From positions 12,889,650 through 12,953,649 of the forward strand of contig NC_087168.1 of NCBI RefSeq assembly GCF_035594125.1: a stretch of 64,000 nucleotides of DNA, in the 5' to 3' direction. How positions within the stretch are numbered: position 1 is the stretch's first letter; each line of letters opens with the position of its first letter. Origin of the DNA: Scylla paramamosain. Lineage: Eukaryota > Arthropoda > Malacostraca > Decapoda > Portunidae. Of the stretch, positions 14,707 to 30,099 are shown piece after piece. The notes beneath the pieces are model-generated. The model saw nothing but the letters and a program-made list of their open reading frames with translations. It did not search any database and was not told where the DNA came from. The translations under genes were made by a program, and so were the position numbers.

Positions 14707-16557
<1,851 letters not shown>

Positions 16558-16763
16558 CATATTCTGAAACACACCTGCACCGCACCTCCACTACTTTCAA
16601 AAGGCTCTCGTTGAAGTCACACGTATTTTTAAAGATTTTAGTGACAGATTAGTAAGATCTCTACAATATTAACAGGAGGAACACTCGTGAGAATCCAGCT
16701 ATACATCTCTGTGCCCTTTGAAAATAGTCGCGGTGAGAAAACAAGGCGTTTCTGAATATGGGT
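16558..16763 (+). mobile_element. MITE copy C
   Basis: Same element, same orientation, about 206 bp. The left end is catattctgaaac; the right end gtttctgaatatg has one mismatch in the TIR. It lies about 150 bp upstream of LDLa exon 3. Confidence 0.82.
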
Positions 16764-16914
16764 CATGAGATCAACAAAAACACTATATATCAAAATGGTA
16801 TCAGTACTAAGAATGAGTTACTGACACTGGACATTGCCTGTAGAAGTGAATGAGCTGACTCCCACTCGACTCCCTGCATGTCTCATAAGAACATAACTCC
16901 CTCACTGCCGTCAG

Positions 16915-17022
16915 CGTGTCACGATAAGTTCACCTGCCGCAACGGGGAGTGTGTGATGTCGCAGCTTAGGTGTGACGGGAAGGCCGACTGTGGTGATAGG
17001 TCTGACGAGGTGGACTGTATAG
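16915..17022 (+). CDS. LDLa exon 3
   Basis: One LDLa module, phase 1-1, acceptor gccgtcag and donor gtgagt. It reads [30 protein letters not shown]: six cysteines and an intact S-D-E calcium loop. It is sandwiched between two copies of the same MITE; copy C ends about 150 bp upstream and copy D starts only 25 bp after the donor. No start codon lies in its open frame, as expected for an internal exon. Confidence 0.9.
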
Positions 17023-17046
17023 GTGAGTGTGTGAGTGCGTACTGGA

Positions 17047-17263
17047 CCATATTCTGAAACACTTCTGCACCGCACCTCCACTACTTTCAATATGTTCTAG
17101 TTGAAGCCACACGGGTTTTTAAGGTTGTTTTTATGGTTCCAGTGACAGATTAACGAAGTTTGTACATTACTGAGAGGAGAAACATTCTTGAAAACCCTGC
17201 TAATCATCTCTGTGGCATTTGAAAATAGTTTGGTGAGAGAGCAAAGCATTTCTGAGTACAGGT
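17047..17263 (+). mobile_element. MITE copy D
   Basis: Same element, same orientation, about 217 bp. It starts 25 bp after the donor of LDLa exon 3. Just outside its right end is a separate (GA)n tract at 17272-17326. Confidence 0.82.
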
Positions 17264-17269
17264 CTGTGA

Positions 17270-17271
<2 letters not shown>

Positions 17272-17326
<55 letters not shown>
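17272..17326. repeat. (GA)n microsatellite
   Basis: 55 bp of GA just outside MITE copy D. Confidence 0.95.
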
Positions 17327-17328
<2 letters not shown>

Positions 17329-17426
17329 TTATGCAGTGATTAGTGGCAGTTTTGAAAATGAAAATGAAAGATCACGAACTAACTGACCACCAAACACAAA
17401 CACACACACACTCACAAACTCTACAG

Positions 17427-17537
17427 TATGCCATGGTGACGCGTTCCACTGCGGTGACGGTACCTGCATCACGCCTGCCCAGGTGTGTGACGGCCAGGCG
17501 GACTGTGACACGGACGAGACGAGCTGTGGTGGCGGGA
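17427..17537 (+). CDS. LDLa exon 4, shortened calcium loop
   Basis: One LDLa module, phase 1-1, acceptor ctctacag and donor gtaagt. The pattern is CHGDAFHC, GDGTC, VCDGQADC, DTDETSC. Between Cys5 and Cys6 there are only six residues against the usual eight, so the x-D-x-S-D-E loop is reduced to D-T-D-E. Two codons appear deleted in frame; splice sites and all six cysteines are kept, so the exon still looks functional but may bind calcium poorly. Intron 3 is only about 0.4 kb. Confidence 0.85.
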
Positions 17538-17662
17538 GTAAGTCACGTGGTTGTTGTTCACTCACCAGCAACAACAACAACAACAACAACAACAGATATG
17601 ACATCTACTATTATCATTAATACTACTGCTTTCATCATTGCTGTTACTGCTGCTAATAGTAC

Positions 17663-17685
17663 TACTACTACTTCTACTTCTACTT

Positions 17686-17735
<50 letters not shown>

Positions 17736-17804
17736 ACTGTCTTCTTCTTTTCTTTTTCTTCTTCGTCTTCGTCTTCTTTTCTTCTTGTACTAGTATTACT
17801 ACTG

Positions 17805-17886
<82 letters not shown>

Positions 17887-17887
17887 A

Positions 17888-17937
<50 letters not shown>

Positions 17938-18013
17938 ACCACCACTACCACCACCACTGTTGTTTTTGTTGTTATTGTTGCTGTTATGCTGGACTTCCGT
18001 TGGTCTTGCGTTG

Positions 18014-18099
<86 letters not shown>
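17663..18099. repeat. (ACT)n blocks and (CT)n
   Basis: (ACT)n at about 17663-17715 and 17805-17937 with GCT and TTC pieces between, then (CT)n at 18017-18099. Confidence 0.95.
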
Positions 18100-18103
<4 letters not shown>

Positions 18104-18330
18104 TTCTAAAACTGTCCATCGTGGCCTCTGTCGGTTTTTTTAAACGTATTTTCTGTATGACATCGTTGGTGTTTTGAAGTACAGTGTAGTGTATAGATCA
18201 CACACGTATTATGGGTATGTGTTGGTGTACTACGTTTATGGGCATCGTGGCAGTACATACGGTTACTCATGTTTATGGGTATTACTCTCTTCTTGACAGC
18301 ATATATATATTTCTTAAATGTATTGAGTAA

Positions 18331-18338
<8 letters not shown>

Positions 18339-18422
<84 letters not shown>

Positions 18423-18534
18423 TAACAAAATAGTAGTAGTGGTAGTAGTAGTATTAGTAGTAGTAGTAGCAGTAGTAGTAGAAGTAGAAGTAGTGGTGGT
18501 GGTGGTGGTCGTAGTGATGTACATATCAAACATA

Positions 18535-18614
<80 letters not shown>
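18339..18614. repeat. (CT)n - (TAG)n - (GA)n
   Basis: (CT)n at 18339-18420 and (GA)n at 18538-18614 are reverse complements around a TAG/GTG-rich loop of about 117 nt. Confidence 0.95.
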
Positions 18615-18621
<7 letters not shown>

Positions 18622-18737
18622 CGGGGGGGATGGAGGTGCGTGGGAAGTAAGCAAAGCCACAAGGTACGGAAGAATTAAAGAAAGAAAAGGAGGAAGAAAG
18701 GTGGAGCGGAGAAAGAAGAGTCACTCCCTTTTCCTCC

Positions 18738-19024
<287 letters not shown>

Positions 19025-19212
19025 GTTTCGGGTTAGAAAAAAAAATATATTGGGTATGGCTCGTATTTGTAAACATATTCTTATTTATGTATGACTATTA
19101 TTTACCCGTTTTTTTTTTTTTTCCCCTTGTCTGTGAGTGTGGATGATGTTAGAATAGACCACCATGCTTTGCTTGAGTATAATCATGAAACTGAAGAAAT
19201 TGCCAGTATCGT

Positions 19213-19468
<256 letters not shown>

Positions 19469-19889
19469 GTACATTCAAACAGTACCGGCTTCTTGTGTTC
19501 ACTCGTCTCTTCGTTTTGAAAATACTGCTGCAGCGTCTCATGCATTATTTAATATACTACTGTACAGATGTATTTCTTGGTTGTTTAATTAATCATTCTT
19601 TTATTTTTTATTATTTCCTTTTATTCTTTTATTTTTCCTTTTTTTTCTACCGTCGGAATTACTTTTATATTATTCCATCTCTACATCAGGCCTCTTTCAT
19701 CTCGCCCCGTTTCCCTTTCAATAATAACGATTTGCCATTTATTTATTCATGTACATTTACGCATTTCTTTAGATCTTGTGCCCTACCTAGCTCCTCCCAC
19801 CTCTGTATTTTTTAGTCATTTAAATTTACGCATTCCTCTCGTTCCTGTGATCTAATTAGTTCCTCCTGCCTCTGTTCTTCCCGCTGCAG

Positions 19890-20000
19890 TGTGTCCTGAG
19901 GGGTACTTCCGCTGCTTCACCGGCGGGAACTGCATTAATGTCACCTATCGCTGTGACGGACTTGTGCAGTGCCCGGATGGTTCTGATGAAGAAGACTGCC
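19890..20000 (+). CDS. LDLa exon 5
   Basis: One LDLa module, phase 1-1, with a strong acceptor (cttcccgctgcag) and donor gtaagt. It reads CPEGYFRC, FTGGNC, YRCDGLVQC, PDGSDEEDC, with an intact calcium loop. N-V-T after Cys3 is a possible N-glycosylation sequon. The Cys2-Cys3 spacing is five residues, one more than most neighbours. It is the last module before a 4.8-kb intron. Confidence 0.92.
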
Positions 20001-20306
20001 GTAAGTATAATGACGTGACCACTAACCTTCCTCACCCGCCTCCGTTCATCATCTCCCTATCTCATTCTCTCACCTTCACTTAACTCGATCACTGTGGTTC
20101 CTTTGCAGGCTGCAGGGCATATTATGAAATAGGAAGGTATGTCTTAGTTCCTGGGTAAGTTACTTTAAGATGGTGAAGTTATTTCTGGATTAGAGAGAAA
20201 AAAAATATGCGTGAATTCTTTGTGTGTGTAATTTTATGTATCAATTTATCTTTTTCTTTCAGAGTCGTTTTATAAATCAAGAATGTAGCGCCTCACTCAT
20301 TCATTC

Positions 20307-20339
<33 letters not shown>

Positions 20340-20676
20340 TAGTGTTGTTTTATTTATTTATTTATTTATTTTTTTTATCGGTGCCGTTTTGCGAACCACT
20401 TGCTCTCCTTCCCGGTCGGTCGTTCAGCAAACTACTCGGACTTAATCTACTGTACGTTATGATTCAGCATTGCTTTTCACTACCGCCGCCAGTACGTATT
20501 TCGGAGTCGCGGGAACCCCACACTCGTGCGCATAACGTTATGCATGTGTACGTATTAGATGTATTGGTGTTGTCACTATTGTATGTATGTACACTGCATG
20601 TTGATATGTATACGTATGTTCACACTTCTATTGCAGGTGACTCACTGCCGCTATGTAAAGATTTGCACTGCGCTCA

Positions 20677-20680
<4 letters not shown>
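20001..20680. other. Start of a long intron, no exon seen
   Basis: Contains a short (ATT)n near 20308 and TTTA repeats. A cttttgcag-like acceptor at 20109 has no usable exon behind it. Confidence 0.6.
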
Positions 20681-20722
<42 letters not shown>

Positions 20723-20758
20723 CAATTAAGAGTGTGCACCAGTTGTTTTGCATACTTG

Positions 20759-20838
<80 letters not shown>

Positions 20839-20874
20839 CCTGCGAGTATCTACATCATATTCTCTTATGCAGCA

Positions 20875-20949
<75 letters not shown>
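20681..20949. repeat. (TG)n, (CT)n and (GA)n
   Basis: (TG)n at 20681-20719, (CT)n at 20760-20835 and (GA)n at 20877-20949. The CT and GA blocks are complementary around a 41-nt loop. Confidence 0.95.
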
Positions 20950-21164
20950 ACTGACAAATGTATGCACTATGTTTATCTCACTCATAGCAGCATCTAACGG
21001 TATGAGACAAATACGGGAGAGTTAAGGAGCAAAATACTTCCTCTTGGATGGCTTATGAATGAAGTAACTGATATTTTTTTGCCTTGTAAAGACCTCAGTT
21101 TGCATTAGCTTTCTTTTCATTGTTTTGTGTATGATTTTTTTTATAACTTACTTTTTATCTAAGA

Positions 21165-21236
<72 letters not shown>

Positions 21237-21918
21237 TATTTATTTTCAAGTATTGATAATTATTTGCGTAGTCCATCTTATTTATTTATTTAGGTACCTA
21301 TTTAGCACTTTGTAGCATTTCTTTGGAAGTAAATAATCCCTTTTTTCTATCCTTAATACACTAGCCTATTCCTATTCCCATTTATCCACTCATTCATCTT
21401 GTCCTCTCTTCCTGCCTAGGCCCTCCTTCCCTCCCTCCAGCCATCCGTAATGATTTCTTCTCACATTTATTAAAGTTGGCGTCATGTTGTGATAAATTTG
21501 ATCATCACGAGTTCCAGCTGCCAGTATCCATTGTCTGCACGCTGCTTTATCCGCGACACTTCGTGAGATTTGACAACGACCATACAGTCTATTGAGCTCT
21601 CAAAAATCTATGGTTGCACTGATATTTTAACATTTTCTTGTGTAGCATACTGATCCCTGCGTCCATACCATTGTTAATTATAATTGTACTCTTCAGTATT
21701 CGGTGAAGCTGCCACTGATATTAAGTGATTAAGTGTGTTGATACATATACATGTATATATTATTTTTTGTTTTGTTTTGTTGTTGACCACGGCCGGATAA
21801 AGACCTAAATTATGGATTCGCCACTTCTCATATAACGGAAGTGTCTGTCAGGCTGCCCTTAACTACGGTGTCATAATAGGTACAGTGAATTTTATGTTCA
21901 TAAATCCAACAGAAATTG

Positions 21919-22006
<88 letters not shown>

Positions 22007-23010
22007 AATATAATCTATATAGACTATATAGTGAACTATATTATGTAAAGATGTTTACAGAGATAATAACTGAGAATTTGATAGATGGAGGTAGCTGTCA
22101 GATACTACGTTTTCTCTGAAATATTTTTGTTTAGTATGCCGTCACTCGTTTGGGGCTGCTGTTTTCACTGTTCATCAGATGAGAGATAAGAGCTGAGTGC
22201 AAGGCATCAGTGAAGTACAAGTACACCAGGTATTCCTTATATGCTAGGGTTATGTTCTGCGAAAAGCTTGTGTAATGAGAATTAGCATATCGAACCTGCC
22301 ATCCCATTATTTATAAGGGGTTATGTTCCACGACCCATTTTTTAACTCTTATGAATACTTATTCTGCCACCGTTTCACAAAAATGAATAAATAAATAAAG
22401 CACTAAAGCAACAGTAAAACACATAAATAAAGATAAAATCGTAAAATATAATATGAAAAGACATTGTGAAAGAAAATAAATAAATAAGTAATATAAATAG
22501 TGGGCTGTTTGCAGTACGGGGAAAGCGCGAAAAAAACATATTTGCACCCACTGCCCTGTAGTGTTAGTCACCCAACTCCAGTGCTCTCACTTTTGGGGAA
22601 TTTGTCCCCAGATTGGGAAATATGAACTTATCTGGGAAAAATCTAGGGAAATAGGATTTCTAGGGAATTTCTGGAGATTTCTTTAAGTTTTTAGTGAAAA
22701 TTTGGTGAAATATATACAATATATACAATATATACAATATATTTGGTGAAATATATACACAATTTAAATGTATTAAAGATCAAACAAGTGTTAGCAAAGC
22801 GTGGTTTTGGCGGTAAATTCAACATTGATAATTTGGATTGGCTATTGACACGGTAACCAATCAAAAAATAAAAGAGGAAGCTGACTCCCGCCATTGGAAA
22901 GCCTCCAAGCTTCTGCGCCGCCCTTGTGTTTACATTAATGCGGAGTTGACTAATGCCCCCGTGGCCTGTGATACCTGATTTGTATAAGGTAAGGATCAGT
23001 GGTTGTTATA
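20950..23010. other. Intron, no gene; (ATT)n and (CA)n
   Basis: (ATT)n at about 21163-21235 and (CA)n at 21919-22004. Around 22225-22330 two related motifs ('gggttatgttctgcga', 'ggggttatgttccacga') look like an old DNA-transposon relic. Short TATATACAA repeats lie near 22715-22745. Confidence 0.55.
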
Positions 23011-23016
23011 TTATTC

Positions 23017-23102
<86 letters not shown>

Positions 23103-23107
23103 GAATA
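23011..23107. repeat. (TA)n inside a palindrome
   Basis: About 80 bp of TA flanked by attcgtg on the left and cacgaat on the right, making the whole stretch a perfect palindrome. Confidence 0.93.
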
Positions 23108-23659
23108 TTTACTGATGTGATGAGATAGCGGCCTATAAGAGGTAATGAAAGGCCAAAACAAAAGACCATATAATTTGTAGTTCAACTAGAAATGCTATGG
23201 ATGGCTATTAGATATGGCTATGAATAGGGTTGCCAGGCATTTCATCTGGTAGGGCCTCTTATTAGAATCTTGGCTCTAAGCATGTTGCCGTAAATGCTTT
23301 TTTTTTTTTTTTTTTGCCAAAAATCTCGCTTTCTGTGAGTTTGCCACTTTCATGACAAAAAAAAAAGAAAAAGAAAAAAAACAGCAGGCAGTTTGCCATT
23401 TTTGCCAAAAAATCCCAGGCATCCCTCCCAGCTGCTCTACCCATCAACAGAAGAAGTCAAGAATGCTTTATAACTGTGGTTCTTATTAACGTTCTTAATT
23501 AACCTTCTTAGATTTTTTTCCTCCTTCATGCCCTTCCCCATTTGCATCTAAAAAGAAATAGATTTTTGTTTTTTTATTGAGTATGAATTGGTGATAATAC
23601 TGGCACTGCTTAGCAATTACATCTTGAATTATTGAGATACTTGAAATCCTCTTGTTGAA

Positions 23660-23863
<204 letters not shown>

Positions 23864-24781
23864 CCTTGCATAGAGAATTTCAGGGTGATCTAGGAAAATA
23901 TCAACCTCATTGTAGAAAAATTCTGAAATTAATTTGTAAGAGCCCTGGCCACCTCACCTCACCAGTCAAATCACTGCTGCTACTTGCATAATAGGGAATT
24001 TTTCTCACATTTCGAGAATACCTGGCATATTTAGGTTAGTTGCATGTAATGAAATTCACATATTTCAAATTTTCATATATTGAATATCCAGTGTACTTGT
24101 CAGTCACTGGTCACCAGATGTCACAGCTCGAGCTCGTGCTTGTTGAATTTTGCTATGTGTCGCCACAAAATAAGTTATATTTGTATTTTCATGCACTTTT
24201 AGAATCTTTTTTTTTTTTGTGTGAGAGATGCCTCCAAAGATTTTCTTTTTAACAATCAAAGTAAAAAAATGCAAAATGAGGTCTTCGTATACTCAGTAGA
24301 GCTAATGATGAAATAGTACTAATGCAGGAACAATAACAATCTATGATAAGTTGTGTAGAGTAAGTAGAATGCCTGCCAGGCAGAGGAAAAAGATGAAGGT
24401 TTTGTCTTATGGAATGTCTATTAATGATGTCATGTCTACCTATGTCTTGTTCTTTCTTTCGTTGTATGTAGTGTACTTGTTATGCAAAATATACATACAT
24501 TTTATCTTTATATATATATATACACATGTATAGTATGTATTTTCTGCATGAAGTGGCATCCAACATGAATGCTGTAGTTGGGAAACAAAATTAGCTTTTC
24601 AAAGTACAGACTAGATACTTTTATTCACAGTCTGCAAGCCACACTACTAGTTGTATGGTTTAGATCCACTCTCTGTCTGTACTATACTCATCACGGGTTT
24701 TGCCTGTCCCGTGCTCTTGGTCCTGGTGGCCCCGCACTGGTGTGGCCTTGTGCATGAATGTTGGACTTTCTCCCTGCATAG

Positions 24782-24898
24782 CCTGTCAGGTGTGGCAGTG
24801 GACTTGCAGGGACGGGGGTTGTATCTCTCAGGCCAGCCGGTGTGATGGAACCATTGACTGCAACGACAAATCTGACGAGTACGAGTGTCCTTCTGGTG
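24782..24898 (+). CDS. LDLa exon 6
   Basis: One LDLa module plus a short linker, 117 bp, phase 1-1, acceptor ccctgcatag and donor gtgagt. It reads CQVWQWTC, RDGGC, SRCDGTIDC, NDKSDEYEC, then P-S-G. The W-T-C before the D-G turn recurs in exons 11, 12, 14 and 15 and suggests a sub-family of related modules. The calcium loop is intact. Confidence 0.92.
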
Positions 24899-25274
24899 GT
24901 GAGTTGTTTGGTGTGCTGTTCTGACCACCACCTCTTTAATTCTCTTCAGTTCTATTGCTGTTTCAACCAATACGCCATATATAACTATACCCTTTGCAGG
25001 GTCTACATTTCAGTGTTTGGAGCATTTCTAGTCCTGTTTTCCTCTGTTGGAATTTAATAGTAAGTTTACTTTATGGGGGGTGTTCCAGTTAGGTTTCAAA
25101 ATGTTGTGTTAAGTTAGTTTACCTTATGGAGAAGTCCAGGGAGGGCAAAGCCATCCCCCCCCTGGTGAGGAGGTTACAAAATGTTACCCTATGGGAGAGA
25201 TCCAATAGGTTAGGGGGTTCAGGGGGCAGTATTGGTTGAAATTGCAAATTTACCTTCTCCTCTGTGCTGCCACC

Positions 25275-25564
<290 letters not shown>

Positions 25565-25777
25565 ATATTCCCTCCATCCTTCCTTCTGCTGATATTGCTA
25601 GAGGTAAAAGTGCAGACGATTCTAAGTTGAAAATGTCCTGTGCACACAGGTATGCATTTTAGGCATTGTTTAGCTATGGTATAAAATTCTAGTATGGGCA
25701 GGCCACAGATACAATGGCTGGATCCATATTTTTGAAAGGTGGCAATGTTTTCCTGCAGCAGCGGCAGCATCAACACA

Positions 25778-25807
25778 GTTGATGTAGACCAAGGAGTCTA
25801 CATCAAC
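25778..25807. repeat. Perfect 12-bp hairpin
   Basis: gttgatgtagac and gtctacatcaac face each other across a six-base loop. Function unknown. Confidence 0.8.
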
Positions 25808-26087
25808 ACCGTTTGAGGCAAGCACACCTGCCATGGTTATCCTCCTGGCCCGGCTGTTGTGTCTCACCCACTCATGCTTGAATTTCACACCATGGCTAAA
25901 CTAAGCCTCAAAATGTGTATGTACATAGAATTTTTTCCACTTAGAATAACCTGTACTTTCACCTTTAGCAATATCCACAGAAACTTGTGTTACACACTGT
26001 ATTGGATGCCTCTCTCACTCAGTTCATGACAAGGATAATAGAATAAATAGTAACCTGGTAATGGTGGTACCTTCTGCTCCCCTCCAG

Positions 26088-26204
26088 GATGCCGAGAAGG
26101 AGAATTTAAATGCCAGAGTGGTTCCTGTGTCCTAGAGGAGGATCGCTGTGATGGAGTAAATCAATGCCCTGATGGCTCAGATGAGTTTGGCTGCCCAACA
26201 CCAA
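26088..26204 (+). CDS. LDLa exon 7
   Basis: One LDLa module with a C-terminal P-T-P linker, 117 bp, phase 1-1, acceptor cccctccag and donor gtaagt. It reads CREGEFKC, QSGSC, DRCDGVNQC, PDGSDEFGC, with a canonical calcium loop. A short (TG)n tract begins about 16 bp past the donor. Intron 6 is about 1.2 kb. Confidence 0.92.
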
Positions 26205-26908
26205 GTAAGTTAGCATTTTGTGTGTGTGTGTGTGTGTGTACTGCTATGACAAGTTGCAGAAACATGCCAAATCTTAGGTGTACCATATGATCAAGTCAGT
26301 TAAGGCTTGAATTTCCATCTTATGAGAGTTGTGGTCAGTCCTTGATCACATCTGCTTCCTGCATTTATAATAAATCAGTTTCTCATAATTTCATAATGGA
26401 GATCGTAGTTATTGATTCAATCATGACATTGATAGCATGGCATGGCAGTGGGATGGTCTTGTGAAGATTAGGTAAAGGGGATGAGAGAGAGCTTAGTATG
26501 AGTTCAGGATGTTGAGGTGTAGTTGTATCAGCCAGAAAATGAGTGTCCCTTCCAAAAAGAAAAAAATGTGGGTGGAACAGAGGCTTCTAGCATATACTCT
26601 GGTAAACTTTGCAAAGACCATAACCACACTTTCCAGAGACAAACTGCCTTGGACTGTTTAGATCATTTAATTAATAAAATGCCTGAAATTAATCTAGAAG
26701 GAGGAGAACCATGTAGATTCTTGATAGGATGCACAGCCATGAGCCAGAGCTGGACTGGCCATGAGGTATCTTGTGGTCAAGTTGTTGCTTGTTAAGGTTT
26801 ACCATGTTGGTCTGTCACATTCAAGTTCAGTCCCCAATCATGCCCACCTCCTGTATCTGTAATAGAATTATTATAAGTGTTTAATGAAGAATGTAATTCT
26901 TCACTTAA

Positions 26909-26951
<43 letters not shown>

Positions 26952-28821
26952 GTAGGGTTTGCATAATTCAAAGTATCATTGGCTAAGATTGTTGACTGAA
27001 AGTTGAAAGTTGCAATCTTAGTCACATTTTAGGTAAGGGTATAAAAACAGGATCATTGGAGATACAAAAATGTATATCTTGGTTTGTACAGAGAAAATGT
27101 ATAAAACAATCTAATTTTCAAGAAGGAGTCTTCCTTGCCATGATCTTCATGTATCTAAAAGAAGTGATCAGGAACAGAAGCCTGTAGGGTTGTGGAAGCA
27201 AGTTGAGCATTGCAGTAGGATGGACTTAAATCCTTTTCAAGCCTCAAAACTTATATTAAATAGCTGATATTGCAGCAGAATAAATAAATGAGGCTGGTGC
27301 TCATGCATTTTCTCCCCTCATCTTATCTCCCCTTGCATTTTCTCCCTTCTCACAGTATCTTCTCTTGTGCCATGTGCCCTTATGTGTGTGGGTGTGTTTA
27401 TCTGTCTAACTAGTAAGCAACAGAGGGAAAATCAAAGAAACATCAGTAAGCCAAGAGTGGCCTTATGATGGGGAAGAACAAAGCTTGCTACTGCTGTTCA
27501 GGGATAGTTTCCCAGCTTGCTTGGTGCTCTGATGATATGTTTGCTATAGTACCATAGTATATCCTTAAAACATCTTTGAGAACAGGTTGTTTACAGATCT
27601 AACAAGTACAAAAAATTATTGAGTATGGTTTCCTCTTGTGATATGGTAATAATGTAAACTCATAGAGAAACATAAACACTTACAATAGGTTGAAGGAAGA
27701 AAGGAGTATGTATTACAAGAAATAAAGGGCATCTTTGAGTTCATGACAAACTAAACAAAAAATAAATATGTAGACAGGACAACATGAGTATAACTGGAGT
27801 CTTGTATGAATCCATGATCTCTTGGCATTAGTCACTTTTTGGAATTTCACGGTTTTTCAGAATTTGGAATAATTTATTTTTTTAGTGTTGCTTTTGGTAA
27901 ATGGATAAAGATAGATCATGAAATTGATGACTTTTTATAACTGTTTAATTCTAATGAATAAGAAAGAACAAAATCACTCACCATTAAAGATTGAATTAAG
28001 TTAAGTTCATAAGGAAGTTTACAATTATGAATACACTGGCTTCCACTGTTGCCAGTGTCCTACACAGGTAGATGCCAGGTAGCCTGCCTCATGAACTTAC
28101 TTGCCTTGTATTGCAACAATGCACATTGCATGTAATGAAACTGATCCAGTCCTCAGGGATGAGTGGGCCAACAGGAACAATGTCATCATGTGTTATGTGG
28201 CCTTCCTGTTGCTTTGCTTGCATCTTGAGTGGTGTGTAGTGATTGGTTATCACTGCTGACTTCACCCACAAGTCACTTGTACCACTGAACATATATTAGA
28301 TATTACATATACTCAACATTGTTAAAAGACAAATTAATTTCCATAAGAGTGAACAGAAATATGATCAGTTCTTTGAGTTAGCATACAGTTATATAAGACA
28401 TTTTATGGGCTAAGCAAGTTGCTGCTTTGATTACAGCACAGCATCACATTAGCACAAAACTATCTGTTCTTCCATTTCAGGTTACAGTAAATGGGCCCTA
28501 ACTTGAAGAGTATTAAAGTTTTTAAACCACCTTTATGAAAGTTCATTTATAGTTTTGGTACAATGAAAGATTAGTTTCTGGTCATTGCTGACAATGCTTG
28601 GTGCCAAATGCAGGTTCTGGTATATATGGTAAAAAAAAAATTGTTTGGCAGTCAGGATGTTTTAATTTTCAGAATTTTGGATAAAAGACTTTGGTCCTGT
28701 ATGAGTGTGTTGTAACTGCTGTGTGTGTATAATATGTATATACATGCAAGGAAATGTGCTAACAAATTTTTTTATCTTTTTCATCTTCCTTTGTGTGTGC
28801 TGTGGTGTGTCCTCACAACAG
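26205..28821. other. Intron 7, no gene seen
   Basis: Short (TG)n at 26221-26239 and 26911-26949. A 90-codon frame at 26523-26795 has no family signature and no splice context, so I do not call it. Confidence 0.6.
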
Positions 28822-28926
28822 CCTGTGGCCCATTAGAGTTCACATGTGCAGATGGCAAATGTGTGCCTGCAGAGAGGAAGTGTGATGGGTATCAGGACTG
28901 TGCTGATGATTCTGATGAGTACAGCT
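28822..28926 (+). CDS. LDLa exon 8, last Cys codon split by the intron
   Basis: One LDLa module, 105 bp, the shortest of the set, acceptor cacaacag and donor gtaagt. It reads CGPLEFTC, ADGKC, RKCDGYQDC, ADDSDEYS. The sixth cysteine is not complete in the exon: it ends with T, and exon 9 starts with GT, so TGT (Cys) forms only on splicing. Every other exon carries its sixth Cys internally. Proper splicing to exon 9 is therefore needed to close this module's third disulfide. Confidence 0.92.
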
Positions 28927-29272
28927 GTAAGTATAATTCTGATCATTTAGTCACTGGAATTTAATAAAAAAAGTGTTACATTAGAAATATAGGTGAGTGC
29001 AAGAAGCCTAAGATAGCAGTATAAAATGGACAATTAAAAAATTAACAAGATCACCAGAGGAGATATTAGTGATTATGCAGGATGATGTATTCCCAGAGAG
29101 GCCTACAGCAGTGGTTTGGTTACCTTACCTCAAGAATCACAAGGCAAAGTTGGAATGAATAGTGCATACTCAGGATTGTCACAAGCATGGCATCAAATTT
29201 GAAACACTTTTTGAGGAATGTTGAAAAGATTTTTATCATCATCCCTTCCTTCAACTTCACACCATCCCACAG

Positions 29273-29383
29273 GTTGCAGTTCTGGTCAATTCCAATGTGG
29301 GGATGGTTCCTGTGTGCCAGAAAGTGCTCGCTGTAACAATGTGCGTGACTGCCCAGATGACTCAGATGAGACTGATTGCCCAG
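29273..29383 (+). CDS. LDLa exon 9
   Basis: One LDLa module, phase 1-1, acceptor atcccacag and donor gtaaag. Its first two bases, GT, complete the Cys6 codon of exon 8. It then reads [31 protein letters not shown]. The usual Cys-Asp-Gly after Cys4 is Cys-Asn-Asn here; the S-D-E loop is intact. Intron 8 is only 346 bp, fitting tight coupling of the two exons. Confidence 0.92.
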
Positions 29384-29773
29384 GTAAAGATGTCTAATGG
29401 TTAAGACAGTTTGAATTGAATGTTTGCATGTGTAGTGTTGTTGTGATTCCTCTGTAGCAAAGCCTGCAGCACCCCTCATGCAGCGAACTGTGGTGAAGTC
29501 TGTGTCATCATGCTGTAAACTTTCCTTCAGGGCCTTACTATTGAACTTAAGGATTGTAGCAGTGCTACTGAGAGAGACTGGAGGAAGGCGAGTTCATGAA
29601 TGCAAGACCCAAGAAGGTTATGAATAGAGTGTTTAAAATTGGATTGTTGACAAGAACCATTATTCAGTAATCTTATTTTTGCCTGTCAGAGGTCCTCTTA
29701 TATATCTTTTAATTTTATCTAACTGACTAAAGAAGTGATGATATTTGGTATTTGAAAAAAAGTCTGAGAAGCT

Positions 29774-30015
29774 GTGGGAATTCTGATAGGTTGATATTCT
29801 GCCATAAATAGAACCTTAAATAGAATATAACAATAAAACAATCAAGCACTTAAACAACAATTAGGGCAGCAAGACTCATTAGAGGATTTTGCTTAGGTAA
29901 AGAAAAGAGAGGAATAAAGACATGGAATTGTTGATTTCTGAGTGAGTGATGAGGCAACCATTGACAAGATTTGTCTTGTTTGATGAACCTCATAAACTGC
30001 AGTTAATAGCAGTTA

Positions 30016-30096
<81 letters not shown>
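29774..30096. repeat. Direct duplication, copy 1, ending in (GA)n
   Basis: About 245 bp (from 'ggaattctgataggttga' to 'gcagttaat') matches 30891-31124 with scattered changes; both copies end in a (GA)n tract (30018-30096 here). Confidence 0.88.

Positions 30097-30099
<3 letters not shown>

Noticed and set aside
20110..20155. Acceptor-like cctttgcag followed by a Cys codon and a gtatgt/gtaagt donor
   Set aside because: The exon would be 29 or 46 bp, would end in phase 2 and break the phase-1 frame, and has no LDLa pattern.
26523..26795. 90-codon frame in intron 7
   Set aside because: No recognised family, no splice or promoter context, and a single Met-to-stop frame of this length is expected by chance in 64 kb.
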